Source of the DNA: Immundisolibacterales bacterium
GTDB taxonomy: Bacteria; Pseudomonadota; Gammaproteobacteria; HK1
Reading direction: 5' to 3'
Length of the DNA stretch: 64,000 bases
NCBI GenBank assembly: GCA_026712715.1
Contig: JAPOPW010000074.1
Span: forward strand, 1-64,000
The position numbers and the translations under genes were made by a program. This document shows, piece by piece, positions 32,965 to 42,249 of this stretch. Within the stretch, counting starts at the first letter, position 1. Each line of letters starts with the position of its first letter. The notes beneath the pieces are model-generated. The model was not told the DNA's origin. It saw only the letters and a list, made by a program, of their open reading frames with translations, and did not search any database.

Positions 32965-34239
32965 TCAAGTTTCGACGCGGTTCGAACGGCGGGGACGGCG
33001 GAGCAGGAGCTGAATGCCGGTGTACATGGCGGGGACGGCGGCGACGAGAAACCCGAGGGCGTAGCTCCCCGTCGTCTCGAGGATCGCGCCGAAGACGAGC
33101 GGGTACACCATGATTCCGGTGCTCGTGAAGAGGAGCACCCCGCCGGTCATCGTCCCGATCCGATCGACGGGCGAGAGCCGTGCGATCTCGGCCAGCAGAA
33201 CCCCGTGCCAACTGATTGCGGTGCCCGCGTAGATCACCGCGACGGCGGCGATGGCGATGACGGACCAGCCGGGGTCGAAGTAGGCGGTGGCGATGCTCGA
33301 CCCGGCCATCACCAGCGCCAGCCATCCGAGGAGGGCGCGGGCGTTGATGAAGCGGCTCGCAATCCACCCCCAGAGGATCCGCGCCCCGATCGCGGCCGCA
33401 TTGCCGACGGCGAACACGAAGCCGGCCGTCTCCGGCGCGTACCCGAGCCCATCCGCGAGGAATGCGAAGAGGAACGCACCGTAGATCGCCTGCAGGCCCA
33501 CCCACGACACCGAGAAGAACGCGAGCTCGCGCAGCCGCGGGTGCGTGAGCACCTCGCGCACGGTGACGACCACCACCCACATCGAGATGCGCTGCGACGG
33601 GGACCGGTGCCGGTCGAATTCCGCCCGAAGCGGCTGGAGGAGGAAGGCGAGCACCAGGCACATCGCGCCGCAGGCGATGAACGCCCCTTCCCACCCGTAG
33701 GCCATGATTAGCGCGGGCACGAGCGCACCCGCGAGCATGCCGCCCACCGGCACGCCGGTCTGCTTGATGGAGAAGATGAGGGGCGCACGCCGCGGGGGGC
33801 AGTAGCGGCCGAGGATGTCGGAGCTCGCCGGGGTCGAGACGGCCGAGCCCGACCCGATCACGAGGGCGGTCAGCGCGAAGACGAACGCCCAGCCGGACCA
33901 GGAGAAGACGAGCCCGAGCCCCATCAGGACGAGAGCAGCCTGACTGATCCGGAGCGCGCCGTACCGTCGGATGAAAGCGCCGGAAGCGCCGGCCGAGAAG
34001 GTGGACGCGACGTACATGATGGCGGTGTAGACGCCGACGAGCGAGATGCTGAGCCCGGTCGCCTCGGAGATGGCGGGTGCCGCAATGGGCAGCACCAGGG
34101 TCGACAGGTAGGAAAACGCCTGCTGAATGAGCATCGCGATGACCGCGAGCCACAGCCACTTCGCCTGCCGGGTGGTCGGTGGGGTGGGTTCTGGTGTCGT
34201 CCGGGCAGTTGACGGCCGGTCCGGTCCGTTGGACTTCAT
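32965..34239 (-). CDS. major facilitator superfamily transporter
   Basis: 424-residue transporter with 12 predicted membrane helices after a polar N-terminal tail rich in Pro and Thr. Helix 1 begins WLWLAVIAMLIQQAFSYLST; the loop after helix 2 has SGAFIRRYGALRIS in place of the classical GxxxDRxGRR motif, and SIKQTGVPVGGMLAGALVP is the conserved helix 5 region. Three in-frame ATGs exist (34347, 34323, 34239); none has a clear ribosome site, and I take the shortest that keeps the tail. Likely an organic acid or drug transporter; the substrate is unknown. Confidence 0.82.
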   Translation of the reverse strand: MKSNGPDRPSTARTTPEPTPPTTRQAKWLWLAVIAMLIQQAFSYLSTLVLPIAAPAISEATGLSISLVGVYTAIMYVASTFSAGASGAFIRRYGALRISQAALVLMGLGLVFSWSGWAFVFALTALVIGSGSAVSTPASSDILGRYCPPRRAPLIFSIKQTGVPVGGMLAGALVPALIMAYGWEGAFIACGAMCLVLAFLLQPLRAEFDRHRSPSQRISMWVVVVTVREVLTHPRLRELAFFSVSWVGLQAIYGAFLFAFLADGLGYAPETAGFVFAVGNAAAIGARILWGWIASRFINARALLGWLALVMAGSSIATAYFDPGWSVIAIAAVAVIYAGTAISWHGVLLAEIARLSPVDRIGTMTGGVLLFTSTGIMVYPLVFGAILETTGSYALGFLVAAVPAMYTGIQLLLRRPRRSNRVET

Positions 34240-34626
34240 GCTGAACGCGGGTCCGTGCGATTGGGGTGGCCGGGTCAGTTCCGTCGTCGTTGATCGGGCG
34301 ACGACGCGTGTATTCTCGGGCGCCATTATGATGGAACCCGCGAGCATTGGGCACGCCAGGGATCAATATGGCAGCGTTCTGGTTCGAAACCGGCCGGCCA
34401 CCGGGAGAATCGTTCACCCGGGCAGGCAGAATCGGCGAAGCGCGGTCCGATCCCGGCCCTGCGCCGCCGTGGTCGGCGCGCGCGTGTCGTGCGGCCGGTG
34501 CGGCCGGCAGGCTACACTCACGACGGAACGCACGCCGGGCAAGCGCGAGCGCACGGCCGCATGCTCCCCGGCGGGCGGGCCGCCGATTCGAGGATCGGAG
34601 CCAGCACAAGGGGGTAGAACCGGAAA
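34240..34626. other. 387-base divergent intergenic region
   Basis: Interval between the leftward MFS gene and the rightward dioxygenase pair. A TATTCT hexamer at 34311-34316 follows TTGATC (34290-34295) with only 15 bases between, a weak promoter candidate for the plus strand. If the MFS gene starts at one of the upstream ATGs, part of this interval is coding. No hairpin or small gene stands out. Confidence 0.35.
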
Positions 34627-35571
34627 ATGCTGACCCACGAGCAGATCGAGCAGTACCGGCGCGAGGGCTACGTTGTCGTCGAGCGCTTGCTCGATGCCGA
34701 GACGCTTGCGGAGCTCCGGCGGGTGACGGACGAGGGGGTCGCGACCGCGCGCGGCCTCACGGACCACACGAAAGTGCTCGACCTCGAGCCCTCCCACACC
34801 CCGGAGCAGCCGCGGGTGCGCCGCATCAAGAGCCCCCACCTCGCCCATCCCTTCTATTGGGACATGGCCGGCCACCCGCCGTTGTTGGCGTCCCTCGAGC
34901 CCCTCATCGGCTGCAACATCCGGGTGCGCGCGGGCGGCAAGGTAAACCTCAAGTCGCCGGGCTACGGTGCGCCCGTCGAGTGGCACCAGGACTGGGCCTT
35001 CTACCCGCACACCAACGACGACGTGCTCGCGGTCGGAATCCTCCTCGACGACATGGACGAGGGCAACGGCCCGCTGATGGTGCTGCCGCGAAGCCACCGC
35101 GGCCCCGTCCACGACCACCACTCGGACGGCGCGTTCTGCGGCGGCATCGACCTCGCGCGTTCCCCCGTCGACCTCGCGGGTGCCGTCGCGCTGGCCGCCC
35201 CCGCCGGAAGCGTCACCATCCACCACGCACGCCTCGTGCACGGCTCGGCCGTCAACCGGAGCGACCGGCTACGGCGCATCCTTTTCTTCGAGTACGCGGC
35301 GGCGGACGCCTGGCCGCTCGCGGGGACCGAGTCGCTCGACGACCTCGACGAGTTCAACCGGAGGGTCGTGCACGGCGAGCCGACCCTGGAGCCCCGCCTC
35401 GCGCCGGCCCCGGTCCGGATTCCGCTTCCGAAGGCGGTCCACCAGGGCTCGCTCTACGAGAACCAGCGCACTCTCGGGCATCGCTACTTCGCGACCGCGG
35501 AGGAGCCGGAGAGCGTGCGACGTTCGCCGCAGGAGGCGGAATCGGCGTCCGAACGGGCCGCCGCCGACTGA
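34627..35571 (+). CDS. phytanoyl-CoA dioxygenase (PhyH) family protein
   Basis: 314-residue Fe(II)/2-oxoglutarate dioxygenase. The facial triad is visible as VEWHQDWAFYPHTND (His-x-Asp, near residues 119-121) and the distal His in TIHHARLVHGSAVNRS near 210, with the 2-oxoglutarate arginine following in SDRLRRI. The N-terminus LTHEQIEQYRREGYVVVERL is typical of the family. The substrate is unknown; bacterial PhyH proteins often hydroxylate amino acids or natural product intermediates. It precedes the TauD-family gene by 13 bases, probably as one operon. Confidence 0.88.
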   Translation: MLTHEQIEQYRREGYVVVERLLDAETLAELRRVTDEGVATARGLTDHTKVLDLEPSHTPEQPRVRRIKSPHLAHPFYWDMAGHPPLLASLEPLIGCNIRVRAGGKVNLKSPGYGAPVEWHQDWAFYPHTNDDVLAVGILLDDMDEGNGPLMVLPRSHRGPVHDHHSDGAFCGGIDLARSPVDLAGAVALAAPAGSVTIHHARLVHGSAVNRSDRLRRILFFEYAAADAWPLAGTESLDDLDEFNRRVVHGEPTLEPRLAPAPVRIPLPKAVHQGSLYENQRTLGHRYFATAEEPESVRRSPQEAESASERAAAD

Positions 35572-35584
35572 GCTGGCCGTACCC

Positions 35585-36547
35585 GTGATCCGCGAGCCGG
35601 TCACCGGGCCTCGGGCCTGGACCCGGGCCACCATCCGGGACGAGGACTGGCGCCTCCCGCTGCCCGACGAGTGCGCAATGGAAATCGAGCGCCTGGCCCA
35701 TGCCCTCGCGCGCGATCCGATCCCTCCCTTTCTTCTCGACGCCGACGACTACGAGCTCGATGCGTGCCGCGCCCTCATGGGCGAAGTGCGCCGTCGCCTC
35801 GACCAGGGTCCCGGGGTGGTGGTGATCGACCGCGTTCCGATCGAGGAGCTCGCGGGACGGCCCCGCATCGAGGGGGTGTTCTGGCTTCTCGGCGCGATGG
35901 TGGGACGGCCCGTGGTCCAGACCCGCGACGGCGAGGTGATGATCGAAGTAACCGACACCGGGGTCGCGAAGCGGATCGGGGTCCGGGGCTTTCGCACCAA
36001 CGTCGCCCAGCCGCCCCACGTCGACAACTCCTTCAACCACACCCCGCCCGACCACGTGAGCCTGCTGTGCCTGCGGGCCGCGCGCGCCGGCGGGACGAGC
36101 CGGTTCGTCAGCTTCTACTCGGTCCACAACGTGCTGCTCGCCGAGCACCCCGAGGCGCTCGAGCGCCTCTATCGCCCGTTCTACCAGGATCGCCAGGGCG
36201 ACTTCTGGCCGGACGAGCCGCAAACGGTGTACTTCCCGGTCTTCGAGCTCCGGGCGCCGGACCTTCGCTGCCGGTACACCCATTTCACGATCCCGGCCGG
36301 CTACGAGACGGCGGGAGTGGAGATGGACGAAGAGACGCGCACCGCCTTCGAGACGATGACCCGGGTGGTGGAGGACCCCGCGCTGTGCTGCGAGCTTACC
36401 CTCGAGCCGGGCGAGCTCCAGTTCGTGAACAACCGCTGGTGCGGCCACGGGCGCGCGTCCTACACCGACGACCCGGACCCCGAGCGAAAGCGCCTCATGC
36501 TCAGGCTCTGGCACCGCGACGGCGGAGCGCGACGCTACCGCGGTTAG
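35585..36547 (+). CDS. TauD/TfdA family dioxygenase
   Basis: 320-residue Fe(II)/2-oxoglutarate dioxygenase. The iron ligands are His and Asp in QPPHVDNSFNHTPPD (near residue 148) and a distal His in NNRWCGHGRASYTDD near 290, with the 2-oxoglutarate arginine in ERKRLMLRLW. The N-terminal GPRAWTRATIRDEDW is typical of a branch found beside PhyH or hydroxylase genes. I use GTG 35585, 13 bases after the upstream stop, because the conserved region begins here; ATG 35678 would remove it. Substrate unknown. Confidence 0.87.
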   Translation: MIREPVTGPRAWTRATIRDEDWRLPLPDECAMEIERLAHALARDPIPPFLLDADDYELDACRALMGEVRRRLDQGPGVVVIDRVPIEELAGRPRIEGVFWLLGAMVGRPVVQTRDGEVMIEVTDTGVAKRIGVRGFRTNVAQPPHVDNSFNHTPPDHVSLLCLRAARAGGTSRFVSFYSVHNVLLAEHPEALERLYRPFYQDRQGDFWPDEPQTVYFPVFELRAPDLRCRYTHFTIPAGYETAGVEMDEETRTAFETMTRVVEDPALCCELTLEPGELQFVNNRWCGHGRASYTDDPDPERKRLMLRLWHRDGGARRYRG

Positions 36548-36555
36548 CCCGCGGC

Positions 36556-37734
36556 TCAGCGGGCGCGGAAGTGGCGGCCGATGAGCTGGCGGTGGACCTG
36601 GTTCGTCCCTTCCCAGATCTGGGTGATCTTGGCGTCGCGCATCAGCCGCTCCACCCGATAGTCCTTGATGTAGCCGTAGCCCCCGTGCATCTGCACCGCC
36701 TCGGTGGTCATCCGCATCGCGAGGTCGGAGGCGCGGAGCTTCGCGATTGACGCCTCGATCGCGTAGTCCCCTGCCCCCGTGTCTTCTTCGACGAGCCCCG
36801 CCACGTAGCCGAGCCACGCCTCGCTGAGAGCAAGCTCCGAGACGAGATCCGCGAGAAGGAACTGGTTTCCCTGGAAGTCGATGACCGCGCGCCCGGACTG
36901 GCGGCGCTCGTTCATCCATCCCACCATGTCGTCGAAGGCGGCGCGCGCAATGCCGAGAGCATGGGCCGCGATCGAGGGACGCGACTTGTTGAGGGAGGCG
37001 AGGAGGATCCGGAGCCCGTCCCCGGGGCCGCCGAGGAGGTTCGCCCGCGGGATGCGGCACTCCTCGAAGCGCAGGGTGACGGTGGAGGAAGCCCGCATCC
37101 CCATCTTGTCCTCGCGACCGGCGACGGAGAGTCCGGGGGCTCCGCGCTCGACGACGAGGGCGGTGATCGCCCCGCGGGGGTCGTCAATCTCCGACCACTT
37201 GCCGAAGACGAGGAAGAGCTCGGCGACGTCCCCGTTGCTGATGAACGTCTTCTCCCCGGAGATGGCGATCTCTTCGCCCGAGGCCGAGGGTACGAAGCGC
37301 GTGCGCATCGCGGTCGCGTCCGACCCGGCGGTGGGCTCGGTGATGGCGAGCGAGCCGAGACCGCCGCGCGCAATCCGCGGGAGGAGGCGCGTCTTCTGCT
37401 CCACCGTGCCGAAGTCGATGAGCGGCTTCATGGCGTGGAAGGTCGTGGCGTAGATGATGCCGGTCGAGGAGCACGCCCGGGTGAGGAGCTTCACGCACTC
37501 GAGGTACGTGTCGAAGGGGAGGAGAGCGCCTTCGAAGGCGTCGGGGACGAAGATGGCGTTGAGCCCGAGCTCGTTGATGGCCGCAAGGTTGTCGGCCGGG
37601 AACTCGGCCGTGCGGTCGTGGTGCGCGGCCCGGGGCGCGATCACCTCGTCCGCGAGGCGCGCCACGGAGTCGAGGACGAGCCGCTCTTCCTCGCTGCGTT
37701 CGCGCCGGCTCTCGAGCCGTTCGATGAGGTTCAT
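36556..37734 (-). CDS. acyl-CoA dehydrogenase
   Basis: 392-residue FAD-dependent acyl-CoA dehydrogenase. The FAD/substrate motif LGSLAITEPTAGSDATAM lies near residue 130 and EKTFISNGDVAELFLVFG near 163; the C-terminal YGYIKDYRVERLMRDAKITQ and IWEGTNQVHRQLIGR are typical, the latter containing the catalytic-region Glu (WEGT) of medium-chain and isovaleryl types. It is convergent with the dioxygenase pair, stop to stop in nine bases. Acyl specificity is not readable. Confidence 0.91.
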   Translation of the reverse strand: MNLIERLESRRERSEEERLVLDSVARLADEVIAPRAAHHDRTAEFPADNLAAINELGLNAIFVPDAFEGALLPFDTYLECVKLLTRACSSTGIIYATTFHAMKPLIDFGTVEQKTRLLPRIARGGLGSLAITEPTAGSDATAMRTRFVPSASGEEIAISGEKTFISNGDVAELFLVFGKWSEIDDPRGAITALVVERGAPGLSVAGREDKMGMRASSTVTLRFEECRIPRANLLGGPGDGLRILLASLNKSRPSIAAHALGIARAAFDDMVGWMNERRQSGRAVIDFQGNQFLLADLVSELALSEAWLGYVAGLVEEDTGAGDYAIEASIAKLRASDLAMRMTTEAVQMHGGYGYIKDYRVERLMRDAKITQIWEGTNQVHRQLIGRHFRAR

Positions 37735-38132
37735 GGAGTGTCGCTGCCGTGCCGATCCGGCGCCGCCGCCGGCCTCGCCGCGGACGGTAGCACACTCGGG
37801 AAAAACCGGATTCGAAGGCGCCCGCGATCACCGATCCCGGGCGCTGCGGGCCGGGGGACGCCGGATCGGCACGGGTGCGCCGAGACCCGCGCGCGCCCCG
37901 GACGCACCCGCACGGGCGAGGGTCCATGCGTCACGCAGGCGCGTTCGCTTTCGTGGGGTGCCCGCATCGGGGGCACGCGGGTCGACCTCCCGCCGCCCGC
38001 AATTGCGGCGCGGGAACCGAATCGGAACGGGAATCCGCACCGAGAACATCGACGTTCCTTGCCGAAATGACGGCGAGGTTGATATTCCGGCCCGACGCGG
38101 CATGCTTTCGCGACGAGCAGGCGGACCGAGAC
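37735..38132. other. 398-base intergenic region with a long inverted repeat
   Basis: Interval between divergent acyl-CoA dehydrogenase and lipase-like genes. A 16-bp perfect inverted repeat with a 96-base spacer begins 13 bases from the dehydrogenase start (separate entry). The remainder has a patch CGAGGTTGATATTCC at 38072-38086 that could hold a -10 region. No coding signal. Confidence 0.5.
37747..37874. repeat. 16-bp inverted repeat with 96-base spacer
   Basis: CCGTGCCGATCCGGCG at 37747-37762 and its exact complement CGCCGGATCGGCACGG at 37859-37874. No ORF, target duplication or internal symmetry was found. It may be a small MITE-like element, a paired operator or a stem in the dehydrogenase leader. 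Confidence 0.7.
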
Positions 38133-38849
38133 ATGGCTGGAAATCACGTTTCCGATTCGTCCCCCGGGAGTCTTCCGGTGGGTCGGGTGATCGTGGTGCA
38201 CGGCCTGTTCTTCGTGCCGTTCCAGTTCTCGGTCGTACTGCGGAACCTCCGGCGGGCGGGTTTCGAGACCTCGTTCGTACGTTACGCGAGCAACCGTCAG
38301 CCGGCCGCTGCGTCCGTCCGCGAGGTCGGCGCCTTCCTCGACGGGACAAGGCCGGCCACGTCCGGGAACGACGGCGGTGGGCCGATCCACTTCGTCGGCT
38401 ACTCGCTGGGGGCGCTCGCGCTTCGGTCGGCGCTCGCCGCGCGACCCGACTATTCCGCCGGGCGCTTCGTCATGATCGCGCCTCCCAATCGGGGGGTCGG
38501 GCTGCTGTCGGGGCAGCTCCCGGACGTTGCAGTGCGCTGCGGCGGCCCCGCCCTCGAGGACCTGAGGGAGGACTCCGAGTTCCTCCGCAACCTTCCGCCG
38601 CCGCCCCCCGGCACCGGGATCATCGCGGGCGACCGCCCGGCTACCGTGCTGCACCCCTCGTGGTGGATCCGAAGGAGCAACGCTCCGTCCGGTCCCCACG
38701 ACGGCACGGTGGAGGTCTCGAGCACGCGCATTCCGGACGTCCCCCACGTCACCGTGCACCGCTCGCACGCCTCCATCTGCTGGAGCCCGGAAGTGGCGGG
38801 TCTCGTCCGCGCCTTTCTCGAGTCCGGCCGGTTCCCCGCCGCGGGCTGA
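38133..38849 (+). CDS. alpha/beta hydrolase, lipase/esterase-like
   Basis: 238-residue alpha/beta hydrolase. GRVIVVHGLFFVPFQFSVVL carries the oxyanion HG motif, and the nucleophile elbow is HFVGYSLGALALRSAL near residue 90; the final catalytic histidine is probably in TVHRSHASICWSPEV near 212. The fold resembles PGAP1/lipase class 2-type enzymes, with GRFVMIAPPNRG after the elbow. The ATG at 38133 lacks a strong ribosome site, so the start is tentative; an upstream in-frame ATG exists. Substrate unknown. Confidence 0.72.
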   Translation: MAGNHVSDSSPGSLPVGRVIVVHGLFFVPFQFSVVLRNLRRAGFETSFVRYASNRQPAAASVREVGAFLDGTRPATSGNDGGGPIHFVGYSLGALALRSALAARPDYSAGRFVMIAPPNRGVGLLSGQLPDVAVRCGGPALEDLREDSEFLRNLPPPPPGTGIIAGDRPATVLHPSWWIRRSNAPSGPHDGTVEVSSTRIPDVPHVTVHRSHASICWSPEVAGLVRAFLESGRFPAAG

Positions 38850-39107
38850 CCGCGCGGGACCGGCCATCGCCCGCGGGGACCCGGTCGCCGCGGTGCCGGC
38901 GACGCTGTCCGGGTGCCGATCGTCGCGACACCGGCCACGCGTTCCGCCCGCCCCCGCGCGCGGGGAGACCGGGCTTCGAATGGCGTACGGGCGTTTTCGG
39001 CGATTCACCCCCGCCGCGAATTCCGGTTCCTTCGCTCGCCCCCGGCCCGAACGGCGACCGGCCCCGCCGTGCTGTCCGGACCGGGTATCGCCGCTCCGGC
39101 GACGCGC

Positions 39108-39893
39108 TCAGTGCTTTGCGAGGAAGCCGGCGAGGGCCTCGTTGAAGGCTGCGGTCTGCTCCACGTTGCTGAAGTGCAGGGCGTCGCCGATGACGACGAG
39201 CCGCGCCCCCTCGATCCGGTCCCGGATCACCTCGTGGGCGGCGACCGGCGTGCCCGGGTCGTCCTCACCGACGATGAGGAGGGTCGGCAGGCTGATTTCC
39301 CCGAGCCGGTCGGTGAGATCGAGGCCCCGGATCGCGGCGCAGCAGCCGCAGTAGCCCGCCACCGGCGTGGTCCGGATCATCTCCCGCACCCGCTCCACCC
39401 GCTCGGGTTCCGCCGCCTGGAATGCACCCGAGAACCAGCGTTCGATCGTCGATTCGACGAGGGCCTCCATACCCTGCGAGCGGGCCGCATTCATCCGTTC
39501 GGTCCACAGGGCCTGCCCCTCCCCCGGAACCCGGCTCGAGGTGTCGCAGAGCGAGAGGCTGAGGAACCGCCCCGGATCCGCGAGGGCCGCGGTCTGTCCG
39601 ATCATCCCGCCCATCGAGAGCCCCACGTAGTGGGCCCTGCCGATGTCGAGGGCATCGAGCAGGGCAAAGAGATCGCCCGCGAGCTCGTCGAGGGAGTAGT
39701 CGCCCTCGGGCGCGTCCGTCCCGCCGTGCCCCCGGGTGTCGTAACGGAGCACCCGATACCCGGAAAGGACCGGCATCTGGTCGTCCCACATCGCGACGTT
39801 CGCGGCGAGGGAATGGCTCATGACGACGACCGGCGCATCCGCCGGCCCTTCGAGCTCGTAGCGGATCCCGATTCCGTTGGCGGTGATCTTCAT
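39108..39893 (-). CDS. alpha/beta hydrolase, 3-oxoadipate enol-lactonase (PcaD)-like
   Basis: 261-residue alpha/beta hydrolase most like 3-oxoadipate enol-lactonase. The oxyanion region is VVMSHSLAANVAMWDDQMPV, followed by YRVLRYDTRGHGGTDAP; the nucleophile elbow is YVGLSMGGMIGQTAAL near residue 93 and the aspartate-histidine partners are in LIVGEDDPGTPVA and GDALHFSNVEQ. It may simply be a broader lactonase, as no other beta-ketoadipate genes are nearby. It lies 207 bases behind the E1 dehydrogenase on the same strand. Confidence 0.8.
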   Translation of the reverse strand: MKITANGIGIRYELEGPADAPVVVMSHSLAANVAMWDDQMPVLSGYRVLRYDTRGHGGTDAPEGDYSLDELAGDLFALLDALDIGRAHYVGLSMGGMIGQTAALADPGRFLSLSLCDTSSRVPGEGQALWTERMNAARSQGMEALVESTIERWFSGAFQAAEPERVERVREMIRTTPVAGYCGCCAAIRGLDLTDRLGEISLPTLLIVGEDDPGTPVAAHEVIRDRIEGARLVVIGDALHFSNVEQTAAFNEALAGFLAKH

Positions 39894-40100
39894 GGATGTC
39901 GACTCCCGATGGGTTGAGGTATGCGAACCGGAGGGACCGGGGGTGGCGCGGCGGCGCTCGAAGCCGGGGGGACGCCGCCGGGGGCGCGACCTCGTCCCGG
40001 CGGCGGGGACCGGGTCGGGACCGGGCGTCGGAGCGCAGCCCGGCGCGCCGCGAGCCTCGGGCGCGTCCGACCCCCGGGCCGTCGTTCGAGCGTCGGCGTT

Positions 40101-42134
40101 TCAGTAGGCGAGGGTCTCCCGGATCGCGTCCGCGATGCGCTGCTGGCTCGGGATCACCTGACGCTCGAGGGCCTCGTTGTAGGGCATGGGGGTATCGAGG
40201 GCGGCGACCCGGGCGACGGGGGCGTCCAGCCAGTCGAACGCCTTCTCCGCGACGAGGGCCGCGACCTCCGCTCCGAACCCGCCGGTGAGGCACGCCTCGT
40301 GGGCGATGACGAGCCGGCGGGTCTTGCGCACCGACGCGAACAGCGTCTCCTCGTCGAGGGGCTTCAGGGTGCGCGGATCGATGACTTCCACGCTGTGGCC
40401 CTGGCGGGCGAGGCTCTCCGCCGCCGCGAGCGCGCGCGGGACCATCGCCATCGTCGCCACCACCGTGACGTCGGTTCCCTCCCGCTTGACGGCGGCCTTG
40501 CCGATCGGGATGGCGTAGGGCTCCTCCGGCACCGGTGCGGCGGGCTCGAGGTACTGGAGCTTCGCCTCGAGGAAGATGACCGGGTTCGAGTCGCGGATGG
40601 CTGCGGTGAGGAGCCCCTTCGCCTCGTAGGGGCCGGAAGGTGCCACCACCACGAGGCCCGGCACGTGGGTGAACCACGCCTCGAGGCTCTGGCTGTGCTG
40701 CGCCGCCATGCGGATGCCGCCCCCCTGCGGTCCGCGGATCACCACCGGAACGGTGTTCTTGCCGCCGAGCATGAACCGGAACTTCGCGGCCTGGTTGACC
40801 AGCATGTCCATCGTGAGGGCGACGAAGTCGAAGATCTGGATCTCGACCACCGGGCGAAGGCCCGCGATCGCGGCCCCGATACCGCAGCCGACGAAGCCGG
40901 CCTCCGAGATTGGAGTGTCCCGCACCCGGTCCGCCCCGTACTTCTCGAGGAGGCCCTTCGTCGCCCCGAAGATGCCGCCGGTCACGCCCACGTCCTCGCC
41001 CATGACGACGACGTTCGCATCGTTCTCCATCTCCTGGTGGAGCGCTTCGTTGAGCGCGTCCACGAAACCGAGGGCGCGGCCGTTGGCGTTGGCGGGGCCC
41101 GGCTCCTCGAACGCCGCGTGCGGGGCGTAGACCGCGGTGCCGAGCACGTCGGCCGCCGGCTGCTCCGCCGCGCGGCCGAATTCCACCGCTTCGTCGAGCT
41201 CCGCCACGACCTCCGACCCGATCGACTCGATGCCCTCATCGTCGGCAATCTCGACGTCGACGAGCTCGCGTTCCACCCGCTGCACGGGGTCACGCTCCAT
41301 CCAGGCCGCGTACTCCTCTTCGGAGCGCGGGTCGCGGATGTTGGCCCGCATCGAGTGTCCGCCCCAACGGTAGGTCATCGCCTCGATGAGGGACGGACCC
41401 TCGCCGGCGCGGGCGCGCTCGACCGCCTCGCGCACCGTCTCGTAGACCTCCACCACGTCGTTGCCGTCGATGGTGTGCCCGGGGATCCCGTACGCCGCCG
41501 CGCGCTCCGCCACCTGGTCCACCGAGGTCGTGTCGCGGAAGGACGTCGAGAGCGCGTACTGGTTGTTCTCGCAGATGAAGACGAGGGGCAGCTTCCACAC
41601 CGACGCGAGGTTGAGCGATTCGTGGAAGACGCCCTGATTCGCAGCGCCGTCGCCGAAGAACGCCACCGCGACCCGGCCCGAGCCGTCCAGGCGGGCAGCG
41701 AGGCCCGCTCCTGTCGAAAGGGGCATCGCCGCCCCGACGATGCCGTTCGCGCCGAGGATGTTCAGCCCGAGGTCGGCGATGTGCATCGACCCTCCGAGCC
41801 CGTTGCAGTAGCCGGACTCGCGGCCCATGAGCTCGGCCATCATGAGATCGAGCCGCGCGCCCTTCGCGATGCAGTGCCCGTGACCGCGGTGGTGGCTCGC
41901 CATGTAGTCCTCGGGGCCGAGGCTCGCGCAGACCCCGGCCGCGACCGCCTCCTGGCCCACGTAGCTGTGCGCGGTGCCCTTGATCTCGCCGCCGGTGAAG
42001 AGCTCCGCGACCTTCTCGTCGAAGGCGCGAATCCGGCGCATGGTCCGGTAGAGGTCGACGTGGAGGTCGGGCGGCAGCCGCCGGTTGGACTTCGACCGGG
42101 AGCCGGTCGCGGATGACTGGGCGGTCGTGGTCAT
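40101..42134 (-). CDS. fused thiamine-dependent dehydrogenase E1 alpha-beta
   Basis: 677-residue protein combining the alpha and beta chains of a 2-oxoacid (pyruvate/acetoin/branched-chain type) dehydrogenase E1. The alpha half (about 1-340) has GDGAANQGVFHESLNLASVW, the thiamine diphosphate motif ending ENNQYALST, and TYRWGGHSMRANIRDP. The beta half (about 350-677) has MGEDVGVTGGIFGATKGL, TPISEAGFVGCGIGAA and VVAPSGPYEAKGLL, then AHEACLTGGFGAEVAAL. No E2 acyltransferase or E3 lipoamide dehydrogenase is in the window. Neighbours suggest an acetoin-like or organic acid pathway, which is inference. Confidence 0.88.
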   Translation of the reverse strand: MTTTAQSSATGSRSKSNRRLPPDLHVDLYRTMRRIRAFDEKVAELFTGGEIKGTAHSYVGQEAVAAGVCASLGPEDYMASHHRGHGHCIAKGARLDLMMAELMGRESGYCNGLGGSMHIADLGLNILGANGIVGAAMPLSTGAGLAARLDGSGRVAVAFFGDGAANQGVFHESLNLASVWKLPLVFICENNQYALSTSFRDTTSVDQVAERAAAYGIPGHTIDGNDVVEVYETVREAVERARAGEGPSLIEAMTYRWGGHSMRANIRDPRSEEEYAAWMERDPVQRVERELVDVEIADDEGIESIGSEVVAELDEAVEFGRAAEQPAADVLGTAVYAPHAAFEEPGPANANGRALGFVDALNEALHQEMENDANVVVMGEDVGVTGGIFGATKGLLEKYGADRVRDTPISEAGFVGCGIGAAIAGLRPVVEIQIFDFVALTMDMLVNQAAKFRFMLGGKNTVPVVIRGPQGGGIRMAAQHSQSLEAWFTHVPGLVVVAPSGPYEAKGLLTAAIRDSNPVIFLEAKLQYLEPAAPVPEEPYAIPIGKAAVKREGTDVTVVATMAMVPRALAAAESLARQGHSVEVIDPRTLKPLDEETLFASVRKTRRLVIAHEACLTGGFGAEVAALVAEKAFDWLDAPVARVAALDTPMPYNEALERQVIPSQQRIADAIRETLAY

Positions 42135-42249
42135 GTTCGGTCTCCTCTGCGGGAGGTTCTCACGGGGGCCGGGCGCGGCAGGATGGATCGAGCTGCGGGC
42201 GGCATGGGGCCGGCGTCGCGGAAAAGGAACGAAACGGAACGTTGCCCGG

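Noticed and set aside
34347-35588. Plus-strand frame running from the MFS start region through the PhyH gene in another phase
   Set aside because: Out of frame with the dioxygenase motifs and Arg/Ala-rich; shadow only.
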